Assembly: GCA_024233135.1 (NCBI GenBank)
Contig: JACKPZ010000012.1
Span: forward strand, 1 to 64,000
Origin: Akkermansiaceae bacterium
GTDB lineage: Bacteria > Verrucomicrobiota > Verrucomicrobiia > Verrucomicrobiales > Akkermansiaceae
Length of the DNA: 64,000 nt
Direction of reading: 5' to 3'
Shown: positions 50,834 through 60,381 of the stretch, in pieces
Layout of the letters: each line of letters opens with the position of its first letter
Position numbering within the stretch: the first letter of the stretch is position 1
Translations under genes and position numbers: made by a program
Notes under the pieces: model-generated
What the model saw: only the letters and a program-made list of their open reading frames with translations
Databases searched by the model: none
Told to the model about the DNA's origin: nothing

Positions 50834-51207
50834 TTCTCGACACGAACGCCTTGTCCGCTTGGGCGGATGGCAATCCGGCGTGTCGTCCGTTCTTCGAACA
50901 AGCCCGGCGCATCGTGGTGCCGGTGATCGTTCTCGGTGAGTATCTGTATGGCATCCGCCAATCGCGTTTCCGAGATCGGTACGATGGCTGGCTGGCCTCG
51001 GTCATGCCCTCGGTGGAACTCGCATCCGTCACCCCGGTGACCGCCGATCACTATGCCTCCCTGCGCCTGCATTTGAAATCCCATGGCACCCCTATCCCTG
51101 CCAACGACGTCTGGATCGCCGCCCTCGTAAGGGAGCTCCGGCTCCCCTTGCTGAGCAACGACCAGCACTTCGACCAATGCCCGGATCTCCAACGGCTGAC
51201 GTTCTGA
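50830..51207 (+). CDS. PIN-domain toxin (VapC type)
   Basis: A 125-aa PIN ribonuclease starting at GTG: I-L-D-T-N-A-L-S-A-W, V-I-V-L-G-E-Y-L-Y-G, I-P-A-N-D-V-W-I-A-A and L-S-N-D-Q-H-F-D, giving D, E, D, D metal ligands. It is coupled to the RHH antitoxin and forms the left edge of the defence island. Confidence 0.9.
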   Translation: MILDTNALSAWADGNPACRPFFEQARRIVVPVIVLGEYLYGIRQSRFRDRYDGWLASVMPSVELASVTPVTADHYASLRLHLKSHGTPIPANDVWIAALVRELRLPLLSNDQHFDQCPDLQRLTF

Positions 51208-51274
51208 AAGTTTGTGGAAAGGCACCAAATGGGGATGGAGATCGACAGCCGGATCGCTCATTCTTCATCTCGAC

Positions 51275-54200
51275 ATGCCTCCCGAGCCAAATCCGGCAGT
51301 TCGATTCCCCTGGACTCGCTTCTGGTCGCCGCGCAAGACGCGCGATCACGGCAACTCCAGTGAGTTTCTCGAAGATCCGCTGGGTGAATTCGGTAAGCAC
51401 TTGCATCCAAAAGCCGCTCCGCTCGCGGATATCACGCCGGAAACCGGACTTTTAGTCCTCTGCGGCGAACCCGGTTTGGGAAAAACCTACGAAATGGACC
51501 TGCTGCGTGAGCGACTCGCGGCAAGTACGGGTGGCAAAAATCGGTTGATGCATCTCAAGGCCCGCGAATTTGAATCGTTCCCGGACCTGCAAAGCCACTT
51601 CGACGGCCATCCTGATTGGCAAGCATGGCTAACAGATAGCGGCCGCCTTTCAGTCCTGCTCGACGGCTTGGATGAAGGACTCATCCGCATGCCTACGCTG
51701 GTGGCCAGACTCAGGAGTTTTCTCGAAAACAAACCAGCGGACCGGCTGAAACTGGTCCTTTCATGCCGCTCGTTCGATTGGCCCGAAGCGGAAGGGAACC
51801 AACTCGCGTCACTGTGGAAACGAGAGGAAACCGCCGAGTTCATTTTCGAACTCGAACCTCTTCGCCGCGAAGACGCAGGGCTTGCGGCAGGGCGTAGGGG
51901 GCACGATGGCGAAAAGTTTCTCGAAGCCGTCCACAGAGCGGACGTCGCTTCGCTTGCCTCGCGCCCCATCACTCTCTTCTTCCTGCTCGACGAATTTCAC
52001 GGCGAAGGCTTTCAAGCCACTTCAAGAACCCAGCTTTATAGAAATGGCTGCAGAAGTCTGTGCGAGGAATCCAATCCGGAACGGGCCCGACTATTGCGCC
52101 GGTTCTCACGCGTGGAATGTTCGGCTGATGAGAAGGTCGATGCGTCCGGTAAGCTCGCATGCGGGCTTCTACTCGGAGGCAAACGTTCCATTTGGTTTCC
52201 CACCACATCCGGATCGAAGGTCCCGAGCGGAAACGTCTGCCATGCCAAGGACTTGATTGACTGCGGACTGATGGTTGAAAGCGCGGTGGAACAAGCTTTG
52301 GGCACGGGAGTATTCACCGCGCTCGGTGGGGATTGTTATGGATTCGTTCATCAGACCTTCGCCGAATGCCTGGCGGGACAGACACTTTCCCATCTGCCGC
52401 TGTCCCAACTGCGCACTTTTCTTTGTGCCACGGATGCCGCGAGCGGCAACGAGTATGTGATACCCCAGCTTGTCGAACTCTCCGCGTGGGTGGCAGGGGA
52501 CCATCCCGGATTCTTCGCTCACTTGATTGATGTGGATCCGGCGGCGTTGCTGCGCAGCGGCCTGGTCCTTGCCACACCGCGCCAGAAGGCTCAACTCGTC
52601 GCACGACTGCTTGATCTGGCCGGGAAGAATCTGTTCTTCGATGAGTATGGCTACTGGCGTTTTTGGCCTGATCTCAAACACCCCAATCTCGCAGACCAAA
52701 TCAATGAGGCGCTGAAACTCCCTGACCAAAGCCTGATGGTCCGTAGGGTTGCGATCGATATTGCAAAAGCCTGTCGCCTGCCCGAATTGGTTCCCGCCCT
52801 TTTCGACATCCTCAAGGCGCAAGATGGAGACCAGTATTTCCGCAGCTCGGTGGCAGCCACCCTGTGTGCCTGCATGCCGGACGACCGGTTGGCCGAACTC
52901 GAATCCCTCGCACGAGGTGAGGTGGGGCCAGACCCGGATCAGTCGATCCTGGGTCATGCACTTCAAAGACTCGTTCCCAAACATTGGTCGGTCGCTGATG
53001 CCTTGCCATTCATTGGAAGGACCAAGGACTCCAGTCATTTTGGCAGCTACTGGGGCGCTCTACAAAAGATGCCCAAGCATTTGACGGATCACGACATTCT
53101 GCCTGGACTCCGGGCAATCCAGAAGTGGGATGGCGGCTTTTCATCCACCAGCTTTCGGCGCGACCTGAGCATGGCTTTGCTGACTCGAGCCTTGGAACGA
53201 ATCGATCATCCACTGATTTGCGAGGGGCTCGTAAATCTCTGGAAGGCGAAAGCGCGGGACTTCCGTGAATTCTTCAGAACAGGTGATCGGGAAGACTCCG
53301 ATTTCGCGAAGATGAAGGACGAACCCCGCCGGAAGTGGATCGCGGCGATTCTCGAATCCTCAACTTCCGAATCAGATGAGAGCATCGACAAACTCTTGTG
53401 GGATACCTATCGACTGATCAGGCCGGACGATTTCGATTGGCTTCTGGAAAATCTTCACAGCGCTAGAGACGATTTGACGTCTGTTTGGGCGAAGGCGGTG
53501 CAACGCATGCTCATGGATGTGCAAATCCGCGTGACTTGGTGGGACGCTTTCATCGGTGCCTATCGACAGTCTCCCGCACTTCGGTCTCAAATGGCGTGGC
53601 TTGAGGAAACCTCCATCAACGCTCCCGAACGTAGAAGCGCCAAGGCTCGATGGCTATGGCACGAGCGTCGGTATGACAGATTGATGAAACGTCACCAGGT
53701 AAAGAGAAAGTTGCCAGATCCGAAAGCTGAATTTGATCGTGCCACAGCGCGAGTTTCGGCAGGAGAATCATGGCAGTTCATGAATGTGTGTTGGGCCCTT
53801 TCTCTTGATGATGAAGGACACGCTCACGGCCACCGTTGTCACGACATTATGGAATACCTTCAATGGTCAGCCATCTCGGATGAGCAACGGGGACTCGTTC
53901 GTGACTTGGCACGCCAATTCTTGCTGGATTGTTCGGATGGCTGGCATGAACACCGAGCCCGGACGAATTATTCCGATCCCGGCGTTGCAGCCATTTGGTT
54001 GCTTCGCGATCAGATCGAATCTGACGACGAACTCAGATCCGCGGTTGCAGCAAAGTGGATCGAAGCCATTGTAGACGACGGGCATTCCTCCGAAGAGCAC
54101 ACCAAGGAGCTTTTCGCTCTCGCATATCGCATCAACCCGCAAAAGGTGATTGGAAGCTGGATGCGTGAAATCCGTCGTGATCTCCAGCGCCATGGACATC

Positions 54201-55486
54201 CTTTCGCAATTCGAATGGCGGATAGATGCTTTGATCCCTCGCTTGCCGATGAAATCACCCAATTCACGAAGTCATTGAAAGATCCCAAATCCCTGAGGAT
54301 GACAATCTACGAACTCCGGGAAATCGACAGCGATCTGGCACGTGGTCTCGCGTCTTACTTTCTTCGGCATGCGCTTTGTTCGCCGGGAAAGCCCGAACTA
54401 GCGAGCGCATTGATCGTAGCGGGAATGGGCACGGGCAGCCGAGAGATCTGGCGCATGGCTCACCCGTTCCTATTGAACAATCCGGAGCTTGCTCGAAAGA
54501 TCATGGAGGAAATCGGCAGCGACGCTGACACCCGAAACAGCGAACATTTTGCGGATCTTCCGGACGACGAACTCGGAGACCTCTACTTGCTGCTTTGCCG
54601 TCTGTTTCCGCCCTCGGAAGATCCTCCGGAAAAATCGGGATGGGTATCCCCTCGACGGTCGGTCGTTTACCTCCGGGGCAAGGTTTTGGGAACCCTCTCG
54701 GCCAGGTCTACCATCGCCGCATGCAATGAATTGGATCGGTTGGCCGTTGCGCTTCCGGATCAAGCCACATGGTTGCAATACCGCCGCCAGCAAACATTGA
54801 GTGCGGTCCGGCGCAACGAATGGCAACCCGTGCCATTGCCTGACCTCGGAACGGTGCTAGCTCATCAGCACAAACGTTTCATCCGCGACAACGCCGACCT
54901 GTTGAATCTCGTCCTTGAGTCACTGAGCGATCTTCAGCGGCACCTCAGGGAAACCACGCTCCCAGCCGTGGAGGACCTATGGCAATGGGAGGGAGCAGGA
55001 CTGAAACGGAAGAACTTCCGCCATAAGGATGAAGAGGCGGTTTCGGACTATGTCGCCCGATGGTTGCGCGACCGGATCGGGCCGGATTCGAAAGTGGTGG
55101 TCAACCGAGAGGTTCAACCGCGCCGCGGACAGAGGACTGACATTCTCATGGAGGCTTGGAGCAATACGCCCGGTGGAAGGAACCGGCAGGAGGTTCCGCT
55201 GAGCGTAACCATCGAAGTGAAAGGTTGTTGGAACGCGGAAATCAGGACCGGGGCCAAGAATCAGTTGCTCGATGGTTACCTGAGGCCGTTTGGTCGAACA
55301 AACGGGATCTTCCTCGTAGCTTGGTTCTACAGCCCGGGCAGAACAAAATCCGAATCCGCTCAGCACACGGAACTCAGGTTTGAAGATTTCTCCGAGGCGA
55401 AACGAGCTGTCGCGAGCTTTGTTGAGAAGGCCGATGCGGTGGGATGCAGAATCGAACCATTCGTCCTCAATTGTCGGTTGCCTTAG
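51275..55486 (+). CDS. Large NACHT-like STAND NTPase with C-terminal PD-(D/E)XK nuclease
   Basis: A 1403-aa protein. P-loop G-E-P-G-L-G-K-T (64-71), Walker B V-L-L-D-G-L-D-E (127-134) and a following L-V-L-S-C-R-S sensor strand are typical of NACHT/STAND ATPases. The long middle (about 330-1270) is helical and repeat-like (HEAT/TPR style), the expected sensor part. The last 130 residues form a restriction-endonuclease-like domain with N-R-E-V-Q (E1279), T-D-I-L-M (D1289) and I-E-V-K-G (E1314, K1316) followed by Q-L-L-D-G-Y-L-R. Members of this class give antiphage defence by ATP-dependent activation. The ATG at 51275 is preferred; an upstream TTG is unlikely. Base composition is visibly lower in GC than its neighbours. 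Confidence 0.85.
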   Translation: MPPEPNPAVRFPWTRFWSPRKTRDHGNSSEFLEDPLGEFGKHLHPKAAPLADITPETGLLVLCGEPGLGKTYEMDLLRERLAASTGGKNRLMHLKAREFESFPDLQSHFDGHPDWQAWLTDSGRLSVLLDGLDEGLIRMPTLVARLRSFLENKPADRLKLVLSCRSFDWPEAEGNQLASLWKREETAEFIFELEPLRREDAGLAAGRRGHDGEKFLEAVHRADVASLASRPITLFFLLDEFHGEGFQATSRTQLYRNGCRSLCEESNPERARLLRRFSRVECSADEKVDASGKLACGLLLGGKRSIWFPTTSGSKVPSGNVCHAKDLIDCGLMVESAVEQALGTGVFTALGGDCYGFVHQTFAECLAGQTLSHLPLSQLRTFLCATDAASGNEYVIPQLVELSAWVAGDHPGFFAHLIDVDPAALLRSGLVLATPRQKAQLVARLLDLAGKNLFFDEYGYWRFWPDLKHPNLADQINEALKLPDQSLMVRRVAIDIAKACRLPELVPALFDILKAQDGDQYFRSSVAATLCACMPDDRLAELESLARGEVGPDPDQSILGHALQRLVPKHWSVADALPFIGRTKDSSHFGSYWGALQKMPKHLTDHDILPGLRAIQKWDGGFSSTSFRRDLSMALLTRALERIDHPLICEGLVNLWKAKARDFREFFRTGDREDSDFAKMKDEPRRKWIAAILESSTSESDESIDKLLWDTYRLIRPDDFDWLLENLHSARDDLTSVWAKAVQRMLMDVQIRVTWWDAFIGAYRQSPALRSQMAWLEETSINAPERRSAKARWLWHERRYDRLMKRHQVKRKLPDPKAEFDRATARVSAGESWQFMNVCWALSLDDEGHAHGHRCHDIMEYLQWSAISDEQRGLVRDLARQFLLDCSDGWHEHRARTNYSDPGVAAIWLLRDQIESDDELRSAVAAKWIEAIVDDGHSSEEHTKELFALAYRINPQKVIGSWMREIRRDLQRHGHPFAIRMADRCFDPSLADEITQFTKSLKDPKSLRMTIYELREIDSDLARGLASYFLRHALCSPGKPELASALIVAGMGTGSREIWRMAHPFLLNNPELARKIMEEIGSDADTRNSEHFADLPDDELGDLYLLLCRLFPPSEDPPEKSGWVSPRRSVVYLRGKVLGTLSARSTIAACNELDRLAVALPDQATWLQYRRQQTLSAVRRNEWQPVPLPDLGTVLAHQHKRFIRDNADLLNLVLESLSDLQRHLRETTLPAVEDLWQWEGAGLKRKNFRHKDEEAVSDYVARWLRDRIGPDSKVVVNREVQPRRGQRTDILMEAWSNTPGGRNRQEVPLSVTIEVKGCWNAEIRTGAKNQLLDGYLRPFGRTNGIFLVAWFYSPGRTKSESAQHTELRFEDFSEAKRAVASFVEKADAVGCRIEPFVLNCRLP

Positions 55487-55615
55487 GTTCAAGGCAACCC
55501 TTTGCGGCGTTTGCGGATTTTCGCCTCCAAGCGATGCAAGGTGTTCATTGCGCAATAGGTCATTTGCACAAGGAGTGGACCTGAGTGGCTGACCTGTCTG
55601 CAAAGCGCCGGCGGA

Positions 55616-55642
55616 TTGACATCCAAAACACATCCATTATGG
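55616..55642 (+). promoter_or_regulatory. Promoter of the second RHH/PIN pair
   Basis: TTGACA (55616-55621), 16 bases, TATGGT (55638-55643), with the palindrome CCAT-T-ATGG (55634-55642) over the -10. Transcription would start near the ATG at 55650, giving little or no leader. Confidence 0.45.
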
Positions 55643-55649
55643 TTCCGCC

Positions 55650-55901
55650 ATGACCGGGACCACCATCACGTTGAAGAACGTGCCGCCGGAGCTTCACCGT
55701 TCGCTCAAGGAAAGTGCGAAGCGGCACAAGCGTTCGCTAAACCAGGAGGCGATCCACGTGCTTGAAGCCTCGCTGTTTGGAGAGCGAGCCCGGCGGACAA
55801 GCCTGCTTCAGCGGCCATCCGCGCGCAGTGTGGGCGGGATTCTCGTGGCCGCCGAGGAACTGAACTCCCGCGCCAATGAGATGCTGGACCGCGGGACATG
55901 A
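55650..55901 (+). CDS. Ribbon-helix-helix antitoxin (FitA/Arc-like)
   Basis: An 83-aa protein: T-T-I-T-L-K-N-V-P-P-E-L-H-R-S-L-K-E-S-A (ribbon and helix 1), R-S-L-N-Q-E-A-I-H-V-L-E (helix 2), and a C-terminal helical tail for toxin binding. This pattern is typical of FitA/StbC-like antitoxins. It overlaps the PIN gene by ATGA. Confidence 0.85.
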   Translation: MTGTTITLKNVPPELHRSLKESAKRHKRSLNQEAIHVLEASLFGERARRTSLLQRPSARSVGGILVAAEELNSRANEMLDRGT

Positions 55902-56338
55902 TCGGCCTCGACACCAATATTCTCGTAGCCGACGCGATCCCGGATCATCCGGCCCATACGACCGTTCGCAGGGAGCTTGATGCTCTCCTTTCGCAAGGCC
56001 ATGAGTTCGCGCTGACTTCCGCGGTTCTCTCCGAGTTCATCCACATTGCCACCGACTCCAGGCGCTTCCGGTTTCCTCTTTCGATTCCCGAGGCCCTTGC
56101 CCAAGCCACATTCTGGAGCGATGCGGAGGAAGCGTTCCTCATTGCCACCGACCTGCCAGCTCACCGGCAATGGCTGCGGTGGCTTGATGAACATGGACTC
56201 GGCCGGAAGCGGCTGCTCGACACCTTGCTTGCCGCGACCTGGCATGCGGCCGGCATCAGGGAGATCCTCACCCTGAATCCGCGCGATTTCGAAATCTTCG
56301 GGGTTTTCACCGTTCACGCGATCGACCTCGAAGGATAG
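55898..56338 (+). CDS. PIN-domain toxin
   Basis: A 146-aa PIN ribonuclease: I-G-L-D-T-N-I-L-V, S-A-V-L-S-E-F-I-H-I, K-R-L-L-D-T-L-L-A-A-T and I-L-T-L-N-P-R-D-F-E. The four acidic ligands are present. It lies 13 bases upstream of the TOTE-type helicase gene. Confidence 0.9.
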   Translation: MIGLDTNILVADAIPDHPAHTTVRRELDALLSQGHEFALTSAVLSEFIHIATDSRRFRFPLSIPEALAQATFWSDAEEAFLIATDLPAHRQWLRWLDEHGLGRKRLLDTLLAATWHAAGIREILTLNPRDFEIFGVFTVHAIDLEG

Positions 56339-56351
56339 CCCGCAACTGCGC

Positions 56352-58706
56352 ATGTCTCCACGTCTCGACCAGATCGACGCGGAACTCCGCGCATTGGAGG
56401 CACGGCGGGCCGAACTGAACCGCGAACGGGAGCGGCTGTTGGAAGAGGAGTCACAACGCAAGTCTCCGGCGACCGTCGTGCGTTCGCCGGAGGAGAAGAT
56501 CGCGCTGTTTCTCTCGCTCTTCCGCTGCCGGGGTGATGTCTATCCACGCCTGTGGGAAAACCCGAAGAGCGGGAAGAAAGGCTACTCGCCGGTATGTCGG
56601 AACGAGTGGGTGAGGGGAGTATGTGAGAAGCCGCGGGTCAAATGTTCGGAGTGCCCGCATCAGGCGTTTCCGCCGCTGGATGAGGCGGCGGTGCGGGAGC
56701 ATCTGACGGGGAAGCAGACGATCGGCACGTATGCGATCCGCGAGGATGATACATGTGTGTTCCTCGCGGCGGACTTCGATGGGGCGGGGTGGGAGGAAGA
56801 CCTTCGCGCCTATCAGAACGCGGCGCGGGAGATGGGAATTGACGTGGCGGGGGAAAGGTCGCGTTCCGGCAATGGCGGGCATGGGTGGGTCTTTTTCGCG
56901 GAGCCGGTTCCGGCGCGTTTGGCGCGACGCTTCGGGACGCTGGTGATGGCGAAGGCGTCGGCGCGGTGGCCGACGATGTCGTTGGGATCCTATGATCGCT
57001 TCTTCCCGAATCAGGACTGCCTGCCCGCCGGGGGCTTTGGCAATTTGATCGCGCTCCCGCTTCAGGCGCGGCCGCGCGAGGCAGGGAATTCGGTCTTCCT
57101 CGACGAGACGTTCCAGCCGCATCCGGACCAATGGGCGTTTCTATCAAAAATCCGGGCGCTCACGGCGTCGGAGATCGAGGAAAGGCTGGATGCGGCCTTG
57201 CCGGAGGTGACGGATGACGAGTCGTTCCGATTCGAGGACCGGGCTTTGGAGGTGATTCCGGCGGCGCTGAAGAAGGGTGATTTCAGTGGCACGCTACGCT
57301 GTGTCCGGCGGGCGCAGGTTGAAATTCCCACGGATGGCCTGCCAGCGTCTTTGGTCGCCGCCTTGAAACGCCTCGGCACGCTGGCGAATCCGGTGTTTTT
57401 TGAGAAACAGCGGCTGCGTTTTGGCACATGGAACATCCCGCGGTTCATCTTTTCTGGAGAGATCCATGCGGACCGGTTGGTCCTGCCGCGCGGCACGATC
57501 CGGAGTGTCGAGGAACTGGTGAGAAAGGCCGGTGGCTCGCTGGAGATCGATGACCATCGCCCCGCGAGCGGCGGGATCGAAGTTTCGTTTCACGGAGAGC
57601 TGAGCGAGGAACAGCGGAACGCGGTCGATGCAATGATGCTCCATGACGATGGCGTTTTGCTCGCCCCGCCCGGCGCAGGCAAGACGGTGATGGCTTGCGC
57701 GATCATCGCCGGTCGGCGGGTGCCGACGCTAGTGCTCGTCCACCGCAAGGCGCTGATGGAACAATGGCGGGCGCGGCTCGGACGTTTTCTCGGATTGGAG
57801 AAAAGACAGATCGCCACGCTTTCACCTGATGGCGTCCCACCGGATGCGCCGGTGACGCTCGGCATGCTGCAGACCCTGGCGAAATCGCCGGCACCGGGCG
57901 CTCTGCTTGCACCGTTCTCCCAAGTGATCATCGATGAGTGTCATCACGTGCCGGCCGCGTCGTTCGAGGCGGTGATGAAGGAGTGCGCTGCTCGGCATGT
58001 GGTGGGCCTGACCGCCACTCCGACGCGAAAGGACGGCCTGCAGAAGATCCTATTTCTTCAGTGCGGGCCGGTGCGACATCGGATCGACAACACGGGTGAT
58101 CGATCGGTCGGGCGGACGGTGATTCTACATGACATCCATCTCGACCTGCCGCCGGACGACCTGCGCATGCCGGTGCATCAACTGTGGGAACTGCTGGCCA
58201 CCCACGAAGTGCGCAACGAAGCCATCCGCGGCGATATTGCGGCGGCCCTTGAGGAAGACCGCCGCTGCCTGGTTCTGAGCGACCGCAGAGAGCATCTGGC
58301 CGCGCTCGAAGCGCTTCTTACCGCGGATGAACGAATGGCGGCGCGGGTTTTCCGAATGGACGGAAGCATGGGAAAGAAGGCGCGGCGCACGGTGTTCGCG
58401 GAGATCGACAAGTGCATCGGGGAGGGGAACGGGTTCGCCTTGCTCGCGACCTCATCGCTGGTGGGAGAGGGATTCGATTTGCCGGAACTCGACACGCTTT
58501 TCCTGACCCTTCCGGTTTCGTTCAAAGGACGGATCATCCAGTATGCCGGACGATTGCACAGGGCGGTCGAGGGAAAAGCCGAGGTGCGCATTCATGACTA
58601 CGCCGAGCCAGAGCACCCGCTCACTTCCTCGATGCGGCGCAAGCGGATGGTCGCGTATCGAGAAATGAGCTACCGGACGGCTGATGACGACGCCCTCCTG
58701 CCTTGA
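56352..58706 (+). CDS. TOTE-type primase-helicase (AEP plus SF2 helicase)
   Basis: A 784-aa protein. An N-terminal coiled-coil (about 1-40) and a cysteine cluster precede an archaeo-eukaryotic primase domain as in TOTE conflict systems: A-A-D-F-D-G-A-G-W (about 138-146) with the metal-binding D-x-D and G-G-H-G-W-V-F-F with the conserved histidine. A superfamily 2 helicase follows: A-P-P-G-A-G-K-T (about 437-444), I-I-D-E-C-H-H (about 525), G-L-T-A-T-P-T-R and Q-Y-A-G-R-L-H-R. The protein ends after the helicase; the nuclease part described for TOTE systems is not encoded in the same gene. Confidence 0.85.
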   Translation: MSPRLDQIDAELRALEARRAELNRERERLLEEESQRKSPATVVRSPEEKIALFLSLFRCRGDVYPRLWENPKSGKKGYSPVCRNEWVRGVCEKPRVKCSECPHQAFPPLDEAAVREHLTGKQTIGTYAIREDDTCVFLAADFDGAGWEEDLRAYQNAAREMGIDVAGERSRSGNGGHGWVFFAEPVPARLARRFGTLVMAKASARWPTMSLGSYDRFFPNQDCLPAGGFGNLIALPLQARPREAGNSVFLDETFQPHPDQWAFLSKIRALTASEIEERLDAALPEVTDDESFRFEDRALEVIPAALKKGDFSGTLRCVRRAQVEIPTDGLPASLVAALKRLGTLANPVFFEKQRLRFGTWNIPRFIFSGEIHADRLVLPRGTIRSVEELVRKAGGSLEIDDHRPASGGIEVSFHGELSEEQRNAVDAMMLHDDGVLLAPPGAGKTVMACAIIAGRRVPTLVLVHRKALMEQWRARLGRFLGLEKRQIATLSPDGVPPDAPVTLGMLQTLAKSPAPGALLAPFSQVIIDECHHVPAASFEAVMKECAARHVVGLTATPTRKDGLQKILFLQCGPVRHRIDNTGDRSVGRTVILHDIHLDLPPDDLRMPVHQLWELLATHEVRNEAIRGDIAAALEEDRRCLVLSDRREHLAALEALLTADERMAARVFRMDGSMGKKARRTVFAEIDKCIGEGNGFALLATSSLVGEGFDLPELDTLFLTLPVSFKGRIIQYAGRLHRAVEGKAEVRIHDYAEPEHPLTSSMRRKRMVAYREMSYRTADDDALLP

Positions 58707-58808
58707 CGCCCGTTCTGATTGCTGAAGGGCAATCGGCTCCTTGGGTGGAACGTCCGGCGAGGCAGGGATGAAACCCACCACGCCGGATGATTCGGGAATG
58801 CCGCCGCA

Positions 58809-60365
58809 TCACAACCCTTCGCCGGTGGCGGGGGGAGTCTCCATCTTCGTTGCAGGCGTGAACTCTTTGGGAGCGCTGGCTTGTGACAGCGGTGCGGGTT
58901 TCTCCTTCGAATCCGAACCGGTGCTGCCGAGGTAAGCGGGCAGTTCAATGCCTGCGTTGCGGGCGAGTTCGTGCACGGGCGGCAGCGAGCCGGCGAGTCC
59001 GGAGAGGAATCCTGCGGTGCTGGATTTTCCGTCTCCGCCCTTGCCGCTGTCCCACACGGTGACCTTGTCGATCTTGAGGTTGCTGATCGCCTTGACCTGC
59101 TCCTCGACGAGCTTTGGAAGCTGCTCGGTGACCATGAGCTGGGCCGCGAACTCGGCGCCACCGGCGGAGGCGACGATCGATTTGAAACCATCGGCGCGCG
59201 CCTGGAGCTGGGCGAGCGTGCCCTGCGCCTGGGCTTCCATGACGGCCCTCAAACCATCCGCCTCACCGATCTGGATCAGGCGCTGGCGGGCGGCCTCACC
59301 TTCCGCGGTGAGTTCCATGCGGCGTTTTTCCGCCTCGGCCTGCAGCTCGATCTTGAGCCGCTCGGCTTCCGCGGTGAGGCGGACACGGGTTTTTTCCGCT
59401 TCGGCGAGCACCTCGATCTTCTTCTTCTCGATCTCGGCCTCGACGATGATGTTGGCCATCTGGCTGGCCTCGTCCCGTTTCGCGCGCTGGCGTTCGGCGG
59501 ATTCTTCGGACGCGTAGGCTTCCTCCAAGGCCTTCGCCTGGGCGACCTTTTCGGCGGCGGTGGCGAGGCGCTGGGCCTCGGCCTCGCGCTCGCGGCGGGC
59601 GGCGTTCGAGTTGGCGATCTGCACGGCGGCTTCGTTCTCGCCTTGCACGGCGTTGGCACCTGCGGCGGCGACGGAGACACGTTTTTCCCGGTCGGCCTCG
59701 GCGGCGCCAATGTCGCCATCCCGTTCCTGTTGGGAAACCTTCACCTTGGCGTCGTTGATCGCGCGGGCGGCGGCTTCGCGACCGAGCGCGTCGATGTATC
59801 CGGACTCATCGGTGATGTCCTGGATGTTCACGTTGATCAGGCGCAGACCGACTTTCCGCAACTCGACCTCCACGCCGTTGGCGATGTTGGCGATCAGCTT
59901 GTCGCGGTCGGCGTTGATTTCCTCGATCGGCATGGTGGCGATGACCACCCGCATCTGGCCGAAGATAATGTCTTTCGCGAGCTCCTGGATCTGCGTGAGG
60001 TTGAGTCCTAACAAACGCTCGGCCGCGTTTTCCATCACACCCGGCTCGGTGCTGATGCCGACGGTGAAGGTGGACGGCGTGTTGACCCGGATGTTCTGCT
60101 GGGACAGCGCGCCGCGGAGCTGGATGTCGATCGGGATCGGCGTGAGGCTCAGATAGGCGTAGTCCTGGATGACGGGCCAGACGAACGAAGCGCCGCCATG
60201 GTAACACCGGGCGGATTTCTGGCCGCCGACCTTGCCGTAGACCACAAGCACGCGGTCCGACGGGCAGCGCCGGTAGCGGCTGGCGATGAAGATGATGGTG
60301 CCGAACGCGACAAGCGCGAGCACGACAACCGGGACGATGAACTCGAAGATCGATGCGATGATCAT
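58809..60365 (-). CDS. Flotillin-family (SPFH) membrane scaffold protein
   Basis: A 518-aa protein with an N-terminal membrane helix (V-P-V-V-V-L-A-L-V-A-F-G-T-I-I-F), an SPFH/band-7 domain (about 35-230) and a very long alpha-helical region with many E-A-E and A-E-A-E-K repeats (about 220-400) typical of flotillins. They organise membrane microdomains. It follows the NfeD-like gene in the same direction, the usual operon. Confidence 0.92.
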   Translation of the reverse strand: MIIASIFEFIVPVVVLALVAFGTIIFIASRYRRCPSDRVLVVYGKVGGQKSARCYHGGASFVWPVIQDYAYLSLTPIPIDIQLRGALSQQNIRVNTPSTFTVGISTEPGVMENAAERLLGLNLTQIQELAKDIIFGQMRVVIATMPIEEINADRDKLIANIANGVEVELRKVGLRLINVNIQDITDESGYIDALGREAAARAINDAKVKVSQQERDGDIGAAEADREKRVSVAAAGANAVQGENEAAVQIANSNAARREREAEAQRLATAAEKVAQAKALEEAYASEESAERQRAKRDEASQMANIIVEAEIEKKKIEVLAEAEKTRVRLTAEAERLKIELQAEAEKRRMELTAEGEAARQRLIQIGEADGLRAVMEAQAQGTLAQLQARADGFKSIVASAGGAEFAAQLMVTEQLPKLVEEQVKAISNLKIDKVTVWDSGKGGDGKSSTAGFLSGLAGSLPPVHELARNAGIELPAYLGSTGSDSKEKPAPLSQASAPKEFTPATKMETPPATGEGL

Positions 60366-60381
60366 GATGGTATGGGTGGGT

